NCBI GenBank assembly: GCA_964629225.1
Contig: CAZVQC010000018.1
Coordinates: 1 to 45,042, forward strand
Length of the DNA: 45,042 nt
Direction of reading: 5' to 3'
Source of the DNA: RUG14199 sp964629225
GTDB lineage: Bacteria; Bacillota; Clostridia; Oscillospirales; CAG-272
The notes under the pieces are model-generated. The model saw only the letters and a list, made by a program, of their open reading frames with translations, made no database searches and was not told the DNA's origin. Every line of letters starts with the position of its first letter. Positions within the stretch are counted from its first letter, which is position 1. Of the stretch, positions 1 through 8,015 are shown one piece after another. The position numbers and the translations under genes were made by a program.

Positions 1-61
1 ATAACATAAATGCTACAACATAAGGAGTAATGAACATGATTATCATTGGTATTTTCTTCAT
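1..61 (-). CDS. N-terminal fragment of an unknown hydrophobic protein, running off the window
   Basis: An ATG on the minus strand at 61-59 opens a frame of 20 codons that continues past the window edge. The visible residues, MKKIPMIIMFITPYVVAFML, are strongly hydrophobic, as in a signal anchor or first membrane helix. A weak purine-rich stretch (AGAAGGG) lies about ten bases upstream. It starts just after the duplicated rlmD tail, so it may belong to an integrated element. Too little is visible for any functional call. Confidence 0.3.
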   Translation of the reverse strand, partial: MKKIPMIIMFITPYVVAFML

Positions 62-94
62 AATATTCCTACCCTTCTTAAATGTAAATTCCTT

Positions 95-205
95 TTAAAA
101 TTCGATTTTATGTTGCGTATCTTTTCTTGACAGCAAACAGACCGTCTCAACATGGGTCGAGACAATGCCGTTAATGTCATAGGTTGACGGAAACATATCA
201 ACTGT
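95..205 (-). pseudogene. Duplicated, diverged 3' end of rlmD (integration-scar-like fragment)
   Basis: Read on the minus strand, this frame ends in ...STHVETVCLLSRKD and about eight more residues before TAA. The intact methyltransferase ends in TSHVETVCLLSRTKQ. A DMFP motif also precedes both copies, but here eight extra codons separate it from the HVET motif. A TAG lies immediately upstream (206-208), so no complete gene is present. The 3' end of the rum/rlmD family is a known integration hotspot for conjugative elements, and element-borne copies of this tail are the usual footprint. I infer an attachment-site duplication or old element end rather than a functional gene. Confidence 0.6.
124..156 (-). 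repeat. Direct repeat copy A, att-like sequence of the rlmD 3' end
   Basis: This 33-base stretch matches 1168-1200 at 30 positions, with the first 16 bases identical. Both copies have the same orientation and bracket the AT-rich gene at 263-1138. It lies over the codons for HVETVCLLSR, the part of rum/rlmD used as an attachment site in other Bacillota. Confidence 0.6.
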
Positions 206-262
206 CTATGTTGTAGGGAAGATATCCGGCTCATCAAATGAAATCTATTGACCGTATAAAAC

Positions 263-1138
263 TTACAATGCAAAAGCAACTCTGTATGGTATTCCCTGAT
301 ATTTTTCCTTTAGCTTTTCAAAATTGTTCACATATTTCTGGATTTTTTCTTCATTACCTTTTACTTCTAACACCGGCTTACGCTTACCGACGATAATTGT
401 CTGCAGATCATCAACCAAATGTTCATTTGAATCAAAAGGCATAACATCAATCTTCGCTTTAAGAGCATAACCATCCAACATAGGATAATTTGCAACAATC
501 CAAGCAACTTGCTCGGTCATAAACATATTGGTATCGAAATCAAATTCCTTGAGATTTGGCATATTTTCAAGGAATGACAAATCATTATCTAAAATAGCTC
601 GTCCTGTAAAAGACAATTTCTCAATTTTAGTATTCGCTAAAGGCATAAAACTATCAACGACCATTTTACTCCAGACGGCATTTCCGATTATTAACTCCTT
701 CAAAGCCGGAGCTTTTTCAACACCTTTTACAGAGGTTAGTTTTGTAAAATCTTCAATGCATAAACCAGTTAATGATGTATTCGATGTCATATCCCAAAGA
801 ACTGTTACTCTCTGATTTGCAAAAAAAGATACATATTCAAGTTGTGGTAATGTCCCAAGCAACGACAAATCTTCCACAAATTTATTTTTAAAAAAGCGAA
901 TTGCCTTTAATTGCTTTCCATATGTTTTGATAAAATATTCAAATGTATCTTGCCTCAGTCCAGAAATTATTACCACCTCTTCATTTGGATAATCTTTCAT
1001 TCTGTCAATATCTGCAAAGGATATTTTCCCACCGCCAATATCCATATTTTCTTGGTGCAACCACAGGCAATTATGTTTATCTGTGGTTTCATCATAATCA
1101 AATTGACCATTCACAAAAGATTCGAATGAAAAATTCAT
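263..1138 (-). CDS. Leucine-rich-repeat-like hypothetical protein
   Basis: The 291-residue protein has irregular leucine-spaced repeats between about residues 60 and 215 (for example LSLLGTLPQLEYVSFF, LSFLENMPNLKEFDFD). They resemble the parallel strands of bacterial LRR or internalin-like solenoids. No signal peptide or membrane segment is seen, so it is probably cytosolic. A strong AAAGGAGG site lies seven bases before the ATG, and the start is only 18 bases after the rlmD stop, so the gene may be read from the rlmD promoter. Composition is visibly AT-richer than the genes to its right. It is bracketed by two copies of the rlmD tail, so it is probably acquired cargo. No specific function can be named; a binding or immunity role is only a guess. 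Confidence 0.7.
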   Translation of the reverse strand: MNFSFESFVNGQFDYDETTDKHNCLWLHQENMDIGGGKISFADIDRMKDYPNEEVVIISGLRQDTFEYFIKTYGKQLKAIRFFKNKFVEDLSLLGTLPQLEYVSFFANQRVTVLWDMTSNTSLTGLCIEDFTKLTSVKGVEKAPALKELIIGNAVWSKMVVDSFMPLANTKIEKLSFTGRAILDNDLSFLENMPNLKEFDFDTNMFMTEQVAWIVANYPMLDGYALKAKIDVMPFDSNEHLVDDLQTIIVGKRKPVLEVKGNEEKIQKYVNNFEKLKEKYQGIPYRVAFAL

Positions 1139-1156
1139 CGTATATCCTCCTTTGCG

Positions 1157-2311
1157 CTATTGTTTGGTTCTTGACAGCAAACACACCGTCTCCACGTGGG
1201 AGGTGTGGGGAAACATATCGAAGGGTTGGATAACGCTTGCGCGCCAGCCGCCGGCTCTCATGTAGGCAAGGTCCCGCGCCAGAGTTTCGGGGTTGCAGGA
1301 GATGTAGACTATCTTTTTGGGGGCTATGTTCATGAGCTTTGAAAGGAAGCTCTTGTCACAGCCGGCTCTCGGCGGGTCGATGAAGACGGCGTCGTAGCTT
1401 TCATCCCTTGAGGATGCCTCTCTTAAAAATGCAACACTGTCGGAGGTGAAGAACCTTATGTTGGAAACTCCGGACAGACGGGCGTTGCGAACAGCGTCTT
1501 TTACCGCCGCTTTATTTGTTTCGGTGCAGTGGACGTATCCCGCTCCTTTGGCGGCAATGATGCCGATCGTGCCGATCCCGGAATAGGCGTCAAGGACAGT
1601 CTCTTTTCCGGATAGTTCTGCAAGCTCGACGGCCTTGGAATAGAGTCGGGCGGTCTGGGTGGGATTGACCTGGTAGAAGGATCTGGCGGAGATAGAAAAG
1701 GTACAGCCGCAGAGGATATCCGTTATCTGCTCGGTGCCGTAGATGACTCTTTCCTTGTCCGTCATCCAAATGGGGGTATCGGTGTCGTTGATATTGTGAA
1801 TAATGGAGGTGATCTGAGGGAAGCGTTCGGTCAAGAGGGATACGAACAGCTCTTCCTTCGGAAATACGGCAGTTCTCGATACGATGACCACCATGACGTC
1901 TCCCGTCTTGAATCCCTGCCGTATCAACACGTGACGAAGAAATCCACGGTCCTTTTCCGGATCGTAGGCGTGGAGGTGAAGCTCGTTCATTATGTTGCAG
2001 ATCTCTTTGATCATCCGGTTGGCAAGGGTAGTTTGCACGGGACATCCGTCACATCTCACTATCCTTTGGGAGGAAGATTGATAAAGTCCGGCAAAGACCC
2101 GTCCTCCCTGTTCAAAAAATGCCGCAGTCGCTTTGTTTCGGTAACCGACGGCGTTCTCCATCGGCACTATCTCCTCAATATGGCAGAACTGTCCCAACTG
2201 TTTTATCAGCCTGCTCATTTTGAAGGACAGCTGTTCCTCATAGGAGAGGTTTCTAAGGCGGCAAGAACCGCATTTTTTATAGTACTTGCAGTTGTCGCTT
2301 GAGCTTTTCAC
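1157..2311 (-). CDS. rlmD: 23S rRNA (uracil-5-)-methyltransferase, RlmD/RumA family
   Basis: SAM-dependent enzyme predicted to methylate C5 of a uridine in 23S rRNA. The N-terminus carries a cysteine cluster (CKYYKKCGSC, residues about 8-17), which with a later Cys (CDGC) is the pattern of the RumA [4Fe-4S] site. The SAM motif (VLDAYSGIGTIG), the FIDPPRAGCD motif and the nucleophile-bearing ISCNPETLARDL are all present near the C-terminus. At 384 residues it lacks the usual N-terminal TRAM RNA-binding domain. The start is a GTG with a CGGAGG site upstream; a TATAAT-like -10 (2343-2348, minus strand) lies further up. Paralogues of this family (RlmCD, TrmA-like) have overlapping activities, so the exact target base is uncertain. 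Its 3' end is repeated at 95-205. Confidence 0.88.
   Translation of the reverse strand: MKSSSDNCKYYKKCGSCRLRNLSYEEQLSFKMSRLIKQLGQFCHIEEIVPMENAVGYRNKATAAFFEQGGRVFAGLYQSSSQRIVRCDGCPVQTTLANRMIKEICNIMNELHLHAYDPEKDRGFLRHVLIRQGFKTGDVMVVIVSRTAVFPKEELFVSLLTERFPQITSIIHNINDTDTPIWMTDKERVIYGTEQITDILCGCTFSISARSFYQVNPTQTARLYSKAVELAELSGKETVLDAYSGIGTIGIIAAKGAGYVHCTETNKAAVKDAVRNARLSGVSNIRFFTSDSVAFLREASSRDESYDAVFIDPPRAGCDKSFLSKLMNIAPKKIVYISCNPETLARDLAYMRAGGWRASVIQPFDMFPHTSHVETVCLLSRTKQ
1168..1200 (-). repeat. Direct repeat copy B, att-like sequence inside the intact rlmD 3' end
   Basis: This is the counterpart of 124-156 (30 of 33 bases identical), inside the last codons of the intact methyltransferase gene. 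If an element recombined here, this copy restored the reading frame of the host gene. Confidence 0.6.
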
Positions 2312-2484
2312 GGCAGAGCCTCCGACTACGTATTACTTCTCAATTATATGATATCAGTAATCGGGGAAAATTGCAACAGTAAAAAGCGAGAATTCGACAT
2401 TTTTCTTCGTTAAAAGGGGGTGAAAGATCCTGATGAAAAACACGGGGAGCGGTCCGGGTCGGCGGATTGGCCTTGAAAAGCGGC

Positions 2485-2509
2485 AAAAAGCCCGCCGCAA
2501 GCGACGGGC
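2485..2509 (-). terminator. Rho-independent terminator of hppA
   Basis: On the minus strand, GCCCGTCGC and GCGGCGGGC form a nine-pair stem with one G-T wobble, followed directly by TTTTT. It lies about 20 bases after the hppA stop codon. Confidence 0.85.
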
Positions 2510-2529
2510 AAAGCAGTTTGTTTTTGTTT

Positions 2530-4638
2530 TTACTTTGTGATGAAGTCAAGAATGTTGAATCTTACCACCAGTGCGGCAAATACGATGGATACCATTGAGA
2601 GGAGTTTTATCAGGATGTTGATGGACGGGCCGGCGGTATCCTTGAAGGGGTCTCCGACGGTATCGCCCACCACGGCTGCCTTGTGCTGCTTGGAGCCTTT
2701 TCCTCCATGCTCGCCGCTCTCAATGTATTTTTTCGCATTGTCCCAAGCACCGCCGGAGTTTGACATGAATATTGCGACCAAGAATCCGCTTACGGTAGCT
2801 CCCGCAAGGAGTCCGATGACGGCGTTGACTCCAAAGAGGAGCCCCACTGCCACCGGGACGATTATGGCGACCAACGTGGGGAGCACCATCTCTCTGAGGC
2901 TTGCCCTTGTGCAAAGGTCGACACACTTTGCATAATCCGGCTCACTTTTCCCGTCCATAAGTCCCGTGATCTCACGGAACTGACGTCTTACTTCAACCAC
3001 CACGGACTGGGCGGCTTTTCCCACCGAATCCATCGTGAGCGCGGCAAAAACGAATGGCAGGCACGCTCCTATGAACAGCCCGATGAGGGCTACCGGGTTA
3101 GTGATGTCGATGTTGAATACAAAGTCGGGGGCAATGGCTTCTATCTTCTCCTTGTAGGAAGCGATGAGGGCAAGGGCGGTCAGCGCGGCCGCACCGATGG
3201 CAAAGCCTTTGCCGGTGGCGGCTGTGGTATTCCCGAGAGAGTCAAGAGCATCCGTCCTTCTTCTCACTTCCGGCTCAAGACGGCTCATCTCGGCTATTCC
3301 TCCGGCATTATCCGCAACGGGTCCGTAGGCATCGGTGGCAAGAGTGATGCCCAAGGTAGAGAGCATTCCCACTGCCGCAAGGGCGATACCGTAGAGACCC
3401 ATTCTTTCATTTGTCGCTCCTCCGGAGCAGAAATACGCTATGAGAATGCAGACGGCGATCAAGATGATGGGAGCGACCGTTGAGAGCATTCCGAGCCCAA
3501 GGCCGCTTATGATCAGCGTAGCGGATCCGGTCTCGGACGAGGACGCCAGTTTTTTTGTCGGTCTGTAGCTGTCGGATGTGAAGTATTCGGTGGTAGCACC
3601 GATCAAGACTCCCGCCGCAAGACCCGACAGTATCGCAATATAAATACCGATATGACCCTTTCCGAGGACGAACCTTACAAGGAAATAGGAAGCGACGGCT
3701 ATGATAACGGCACTGAGGTCGGTGCCTCGACGGAGAGCCGAGAGCAGAGTTTTCTGTTCCGTCTTCTCTCCCGTTCTTACAAAGAATGAGCCGATGATGG
3801 AAGCGATGACTCCGAGGCTTGCAAGTATCATGGGAAGGGCGAGGGCTTTGAATTCCTGTCCTTCAAAAGCCGCAACGCCAAGGGCGGAGGCCGATATCAC
3901 CGAGCCTACGTAGGACTCATAGAGGTCGGCTCCCATGCCGGCAACATCCCCCACGTTGTCACCTACGTTGTCTGCGATAACGGCGGGGTTTCTCGGATCG
4001 TCTTCCGGGATGCCCGCTTCCACCTTGCCCACAAGGTCGGCGCCCACGTCGGCGGCTTTGGTGAAGATACCGCCGCCCACTCTTGCAAAGAGAGCCATGG
4101 AGGAAGCTCCCATTCCGAAGGTCAGCATTGCACTCGTTATCTCACCGGCACCGTAATGCAGCACGAACTTCATGAACGAGTACCATATAGAGATATCAAA
4201 AAGGCCGAGTCCCACCACGGTAAATCCCATGACAGAGCCCGCCGAAAACGCCACACGAAGCCCTTTGTTGAGCCCGGAGCGGCACGCATTTGCTGTTCTT
4301 GCGTTGGATGCTGTTGCTATCTTCATTCCCACAAATCCCGAAAGCCCGGAGAAAAATCCTCCCGTCACGAAGGCAAAGGGCACGCAGGGATCCAAAAGCT
4401 TTGCGATCGCCATCACTTCGAGAATAACGAACATTACGGCAAAGAAGATGCCCACGATGATGTACTGGCGCTTAAGGTAGGCGTTGGCGCCTTTCTTAAT
4501 GGATACGGAGATACCCTTCATGGTCTCGGTGCCTTCGGGCATCTTCAAGACCTTGACAGCAGTGAACACCGCAAACAGGATCGCTACGATCGAGCAGATG
4601 AACGTAATGATCACAAGACCGTTATCCATGTTGTTCAT
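2530..4638 (-). CDS. hppA: Membrane-bound ion-pumping pyrophosphatase (K+-dependent type)
   Basis: Integral membrane enzyme that couples pyrophosphate hydrolysis to H+ and/or Na+ export. It has about 16 hydrophobic segments. The pyrophosphate-binding acidic motifs are present (KAADVGADLVGK, then DDPRNPAVIADNVGDNVGD), with a further Asp-rich site near the C-terminus (VVGDTVGDPFKDTAGPS). The stretch GNTTAATGKG has Ala where K+-independent enzymes carry Lys, so it fits the K+-dependent class; H+ versus Na+ specificity cannot be settled by eye. I chose the ATG at 4638 because GAGG lies six bases before it; an in-frame GTG at 4650 would add four residues. It has its own promoter and terminator, so it is monocistronic. 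In anaerobes this pump recovers energy from biosynthetic pyrophosphate. Confidence 0.95.
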   Translation of the reverse strand: MNNMDNGLVIITFICSIVAILFAVFTAVKVLKMPEGTETMKGISVSIKKGANAYLKRQYIIVGIFFAVMFVILEVMAIAKLLDPCVPFAFVTGGFFSGLSGFVGMKIATASNARTANACRSGLNKGLRVAFSAGSVMGFTVVGLGLFDISIWYSFMKFVLHYGAGEITSAMLTFGMGASSMALFARVGGGIFTKAADVGADLVGKVEAGIPEDDPRNPAVIADNVGDNVGDVAGMGADLYESYVGSVISASALGVAAFEGQEFKALALPMILASLGVIASIIGSFFVRTGEKTEQKTLLSALRRGTDLSAVIIAVASYFLVRFVLGKGHIGIYIAILSGLAAGVLIGATTEYFTSDSYRPTKKLASSSETGSATLIISGLGLGMLSTVAPIILIAVCILIAYFCSGGATNERMGLYGIALAAVGMLSTLGITLATDAYGPVADNAGGIAEMSRLEPEVRRRTDALDSLGNTTAATGKGFAIGAAALTALALIASYKEKIEAIAPDFVFNIDITNPVALIGLFIGACLPFVFAALTMDSVGKAAQSVVVEVRRQFREITGLMDGKSEPDYAKCVDLCTRASLREMVLPTLVAIIVPVAVGLLFGVNAVIGLLAGATVSGFLVAIFMSNSGGAWDNAKKYIESGEHGGKGSKQHKAAVVGDTVGDPFKDTAGPSINILIKLLSMVSIVFAALVVRFNILDFITK

Positions 4639-4669
4639 AACACACCTCACAGTTTTGAATCTTTTTCAA

Positions 4670-4698
4670 ATTATATCATTTTTTTCCAGCACGGTCAA
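4670..4698 (-). promoter_or_regulatory. Sigma-A-type promoter of hppA
   Basis: On the minus strand TTGACC and TATAAT are separated by 17 bases. The -10 box is about 30 bases upstream of the hppA start. Confidence 0.8.
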
Positions 4699-5111
4699 CC
4701 GCTTTGAAAAGACTCGGTATTCTAAAAAACTCACATGGTGCCTATTGTTTTCGCAACTCTCCTTTGACGGTACGGTGTTTCGGCGTGTCATACGGGTCTG
4801 TGAAAGTCGTGTAAAAAGGGAGCGGCAAAAAATGCGTGTGGGCTTCCTTCGGAAGTGGCGAGACGGAGAGAGACATGAAAGCACGAAGGACAAAAGAAGG
4901 CACGGTAACCGGGTGAGCTCATTGCAGCGTTACGGAGAATGTCGATCTAAAACACAGTAAAACGGCATTAAGGAGACCGGGGGGGAAGGGTCTTTTTACC
5001 GGTCTTCCGGACGGAAACTCAAGGTACACAAGGGTATTATGCTCCCATTTTGAATTTTTAAGCACCCGAAAACTCCTTTCAATCACTTTTTATTAAAAAC
5101 TCGGAATACCG
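4699..5111. other. Non-coding divergent region, nothing recognised
   Basis: About 410 bases between the hppA promoter and the deacetylase promoter. Frames here are short and lack ribosome binding sites. A small TTCC-TTC-GGAA hairpin is present near 4850. No known riboswitch pattern was recognised. Confidence 0.4.
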
Positions 5112-5140
5112 TTGCTATTTTCGTCGAATTATAGTAAAAT
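5112..5140 (+). promoter_or_regulatory. Probable promoter of the polysaccharide deacetylase gene
   Basis: TTGCTA and TAAAAT are separated by 17 bases, in a locally AT-rich stretch about 50 bases before the coding start. Confidence 0.6.
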
Positions 5141-5153
5141 GGGGTAGGAATGC

Positions 5154-5168
5154 TCCGCCTTCGGCGGA
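5154..5168 (+). promoter_or_regulatory. Leader stem-loop before the deacetylase gene
   Basis: TCCGCC-TTC-GGCGGA, a six-pair stem in the presumed 5' leader, followed by TGAAAG. Several other genes in the window have a similar hairpin just before the ribosome binding site. Confidence 0.5.
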
Positions 5169-5187
5169 TGAAAGAAATGTCGGCTAA

Positions 5188-6915
5188 ATGCCCGAGACAC
5201 AAGGTATGGAAGACAGAAATTATTTTGAAACCAGCGGGACGGCAGTTCTGCCCGAAGAAAAGGCTGCAGCCACGGAGCCCTCCGATAAGGGCACCGAGAT
5301 ACCGCCTCTGTTTGACGGAGACGATTACGTTAATGCGGGAGATTCCGTCTTTGATGATGAGGCGCTTTTCGAGCAGCTTGACGTAGCGGAAGACGGCTTT
5401 TCGACGGAAAACTCCGATGGGGATCTTAGAGAGCCTCCCGAAAAGAAAAAACGAAAGGCGTCAAGGGTGATAATGGCAGTGCTGTTGCCGCTTATCGGCG
5501 CTATTGCGATACTTTTCTCTGTCTATTATTTTTCCCCGATAGAATTGATCCTGTCGGGGAACGATGATATGACGGTCTCCTTCGGTGGGAAGTTTGAAGA
5601 TCCGGGGTGCAGCTCCCGATTTCTCGGCTTCGATCTCGGAGGATATCTGGATTTCGAAACGGACGTGGATACCGGAGCCTGCGGAGAATACTGTGCCGGT
5701 TATTCGGTCACCCTTCCTCTCAAAAGAGCCGAGGTGAAAAGAAGGATCACCGTAGTTGACGATGAAAGCCCTTTTATCACATTGAACGGAGAAGGGAGCG
5801 TGACCGTTTTTACCCCCACTTACGAGGATCCCGGATGCAGTGCTTTCGATGCCTGTGACGGGGACATCACCGAAAGTGTTACCGTTACGACGGACTACGT
5901 TTCCGGCGTCGCCGGGGACTTTACCTTCATTTACGGCGTGACGGACAGCCAAGGCAACTCGGCGGAGGCGAAAAGACGCGTTTCCGTAAGAGATGCCGAG
6001 GCTCCGGTCTTGACGCTGAACGGAGGCGGAGGAGCCATTATTTCCGCTTGGGACGGGTTCAATGAGCCGGGATACAGCGCCTATGACGATTTTGACGGAG
6101 ACGTCACTTCAAAGGTCACCGTTACCGGAGTTCCGGATACGTCGGTGACTGGGGTGTTCGATGTCACTTATTCGGTGACGGACGTGGCGGGAAATACCGC
6201 AAGTGCCGTCAGGACTGTCACGGTGATAGCACGGTCCGCAACGGTGCCGGGACAGGTGAACGGCGGCGGTGTAGTCACGGATTCCACAGTCTATCTGACC
6301 TTTGACGACGGTCCAAGCGGCAACGTAACGCCGAGGGTGCTTGACATACTGAAGCAAAACAACGTGAAGGCGACCTTCTTTCTCATCGGCTACAGTGATG
6401 ACAAAAAGCCCATCATATCCAGGATGATCGATGAGGGGCACACGGTGGCGATCCACGGCTATTCCCACGATTATGCCACCGTCTACTCGTCTCCCGCCGC
6501 CTTTTCGAACAACATAGAAAAGCTTCACGAGAAACTGATAGCCGACTTCGGATACAATACCAACATTCTCCGTTTCCCCGGAGGCACTTCCGCCACCGTT
6601 TGCAACCGGTATTGCCCCGGAATAATGTGGCAGATAGTTCCCATGGTGACGGAACAGGGCTACGTTTATTTTGACTGGAACATATCAAGCGGAGATGCTG
6701 CCGGAGGGGCCGTTTCCGCCGCGACCATAGCGGCAAATGTGAAGGGGTCTCTCAGACACAACAGGACGAATGTGGTGCTAATGCATGATGCGGCGGCAAA
6801 ATCCACCACAGCAGATGCCATTCAGGACATAATAAATTATGCAAATAACAATGGCTACTCGTTTGCCGCGCTGTCATCCTACACGACACCCGTCCGCCAC
6901 AACATTCACAAATAG
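5188..6915 (+). CDS. Membrane-anchored polysaccharide deacetylase with Ig-like (DUF5011-type) repeats
   Basis: Predicted extracellular metal-dependent deacetylase acting on cell-wall glycan or another polysaccharide. An acidic cytoplasmic tail of about 85 residues ends in a basic stretch (EKKKRKASR). One membrane helix (about 92-114) and three Ig-like repeats of about 75 residues follow, two of them with the DGDIT/DGDVT and YxVTDxxGN signatures. The NodB deacetylase domain spans about 370-560. Its motifs are TFDDGPS, the metal-binding HGYSHDY, RFPGG, DWNISSGDA and VLMHD, so it should be active. No good ribosome binding site precedes the ATG at 5188; an in-frame ATG at 5206 with AAGG just upstream is an alternative. 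PgdA-like peptidoglycan N-deacetylation is the likeliest role, but the substrate is not determined by sequence. Confidence 0.88.
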   Translation: MPETQGMEDRNYFETSGTAVLPEEKAAATEPSDKGTEIPPLFDGDDYVNAGDSVFDDEALFEQLDVAEDGFSTENSDGDLREPPEKKKRKASRVIMAVLLPLIGAIAILFSVYYFSPIELILSGNDDMTVSFGGKFEDPGCSSRFLGFDLGGYLDFETDVDTGACGEYCAGYSVTLPLKRAEVKRRITVVDDESPFITLNGEGSVTVFTPTYEDPGCSAFDACDGDITESVTVTTDYVSGVAGDFTFIYGVTDSQGNSAEAKRRVSVRDAEAPVLTLNGGGGAIISAWDGFNEPGYSAYDDFDGDVTSKVTVTGVPDTSVTGVFDVTYSVTDVAGNTASAVRTVTVIARSATVPGQVNGGGVVTDSTVYLTFDDGPSGNVTPRVLDILKQNNVKATFFLIGYSDDKKPIISRMIDEGHTVAIHGYSHDYATVYSSPAAFSNNIEKLHEKLIADFGYNTNILRFPGGTSATVCNRYCPGIMWQIVPMVTEQGYVYFDWNISSGDAAGGAVSAATIAANVKGSLRHNRTNVVLMHDAAAKSTTADAIQDIINYANNNGYSFAALSSYTTPVRHNIHK

Positions 6916-6946
6916 AATTACTTAAGTCATTTTTCGGGAGGTCAGT

Positions 6947-7876
6947 ATGAATTTGCTTCACATGAAATACGCAGTCGAGGTTGCGGAAATGAGGTCCATC
7001 AACAAGGCGGCGGAGAAGCTCTACGTAGGTCAGTCTGCACTCAGCCGAGCCGTCAAGGAGCTTGAATCGTCTCTTGGGATTACTGTGTTTGAGCGCAGTG
7101 CCAAGGGAATGACTTTGACTCCCGACGGGGAGATATTCATACGCTACGCCAAGACCGTTTTGAGACAAGTGGACGAGATCGAGAATATGTTTTCGGAGGG
7201 AAGAGTCAGTAAAAAACGTTTTTCCGTCTCTGTTCCGAGAGCAGGATATGTTGCCGATGCCTTTGCCAAGTTCTCAAATCTTCTTGATCCCAATGTGCCG
7301 GTGGAGCTCTTCTACAAGGAGACTAATTCAAGACGGGTCATAAAGAACATTCTGGAGCAGGATTACAAGCTGGGCATCGTCCGCTACGCACAGAATTATG
7401 ATAGGTACTACAAAGAGATGATGGAGGACAAGGGGATAGAATACGAGCTTATCACGGAGTTCAATTACGTTCTTCTCATGAGTCGTGAGAGTCCTCTTGC
7501 AGCGAAGGAGGATCCGGTGTACGATGACCTTAAGGATCTGATTGAGATCGCTCATGCAGATCCCTACGTTCCCTCCTTGCCTCTCGCCGAAGTGAAAAAG
7601 GAGGAGCTTCCCGACAATACCGCAAGAAGGATCTGCGTTTTTGAGAGGGCAAGCCAGTTTGAACTTCTGTCCCAAAACAAAGACACCTTCATGTGGGTAT
7701 CTCCCGTGCCGAAGGAGATACTTGACCGTTACGGACTCGTACAGCGCCCCTGCGCCGAGAATAAGCGGGTCTACAAGGACGTTCTGATCCACAGGAAGGA
7801 CTATTCTCTTTCACCTCTTGACAAGCTATTCATAGAACAACTCGTTAGCGCAAAGCGCCGAATAATCGGCAAATAA
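6947..7876 (+). CDS. LysR-family transcriptional regulator
   Basis: A 309-residue protein with the LysR winged helix-turn-helix at residues 1-60 (INKAAEKLYVGQSALSRAVK) and a LysR effector-binding domain behind it. A GGGAGG site lies a few bases before the ATG. It precedes rex by 139 bases in the same orientation, but rex has its own probable promoter. LysR regulators often control a divergent neighbour; here the upstream gene is co-directional, so the target is not evident. The effector is unknown. Confidence 0.9.
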   Translation: MNLLHMKYAVEVAEMRSINKAAEKLYVGQSALSRAVKELESSLGITVFERSAKGMTLTPDGEIFIRYAKTVLRQVDEIENMFSEGRVSKKRFSVSVPRAGYVADAFAKFSNLLDPNVPVELFYKETNSRRVIKNILEQDYKLGIVRYAQNYDRYYKEMMEDKGIEYELITEFNYVLLMSRESPLAAKEDPVYDDLKDLIEIAHADPYVPSLPLAEVKKEELPDNTARRICVFERASQFELLSQNKDTFMWVSPVPKEILDRYGLVQRPCAENKRVYKDVLIHRKDYSLSPLDKLFIEQLVSAKRRIIGK

Positions 7877-7903
7877 CGGGGTCACAGCCCAGTCGCTACC
7901 CGG

Positions 7904-7930
7904 CATATCGATAAGTGGAATACCGATATG
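7904..7930. repeat. Inverted repeat upstream of the rex promoter
   Basis: CATATCG and CGATATG are separated by 13 bases. It lies 27 bases after the LysR stop and just before the rex -35 box. It could be an operator or a weak terminator without a T tail. It does not match the Rex-site pattern I know (TTGTTAA-N4-TTAACAA). Confidence 0.35.
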
Positions 7931-7942
7931 AAAAAGCGGCAA

Positions 7943-7971
7943 TTCACTTTCTTCTCCAAGTGTGGTAGAAT
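7943..7971 (+). promoter_or_regulatory. Probable promoter of rex
   Basis: TTCACT and TAGAAT are separated by 17 bases; a second -10-like TAAAAT overlaps directly downstream. Confidence 0.55.
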
Positions 7972-7985
7972 AAAATCGTATTTGC

Positions 7986-8000
7986 GTCGGCTGTGCCGAC
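7986..8000 (+). promoter_or_regulatory. Leader stem-loop before rex
   Basis: GTCGGC-TGT-GCCGAC, six pairs. It ends two bases before AAAGGAG, the rex ribosome binding site. Confidence 0.55.
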
Positions 8001-8015
8001 TGAAAGGAGACGGGA

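Noticed and set aside
4156..4960. Two plus-strand open frames over the start and upstream region of hppA
   Set aside because: They overlap the hppA coding region or its promoter, have low-complexity translations and lack ribosome binding sites.
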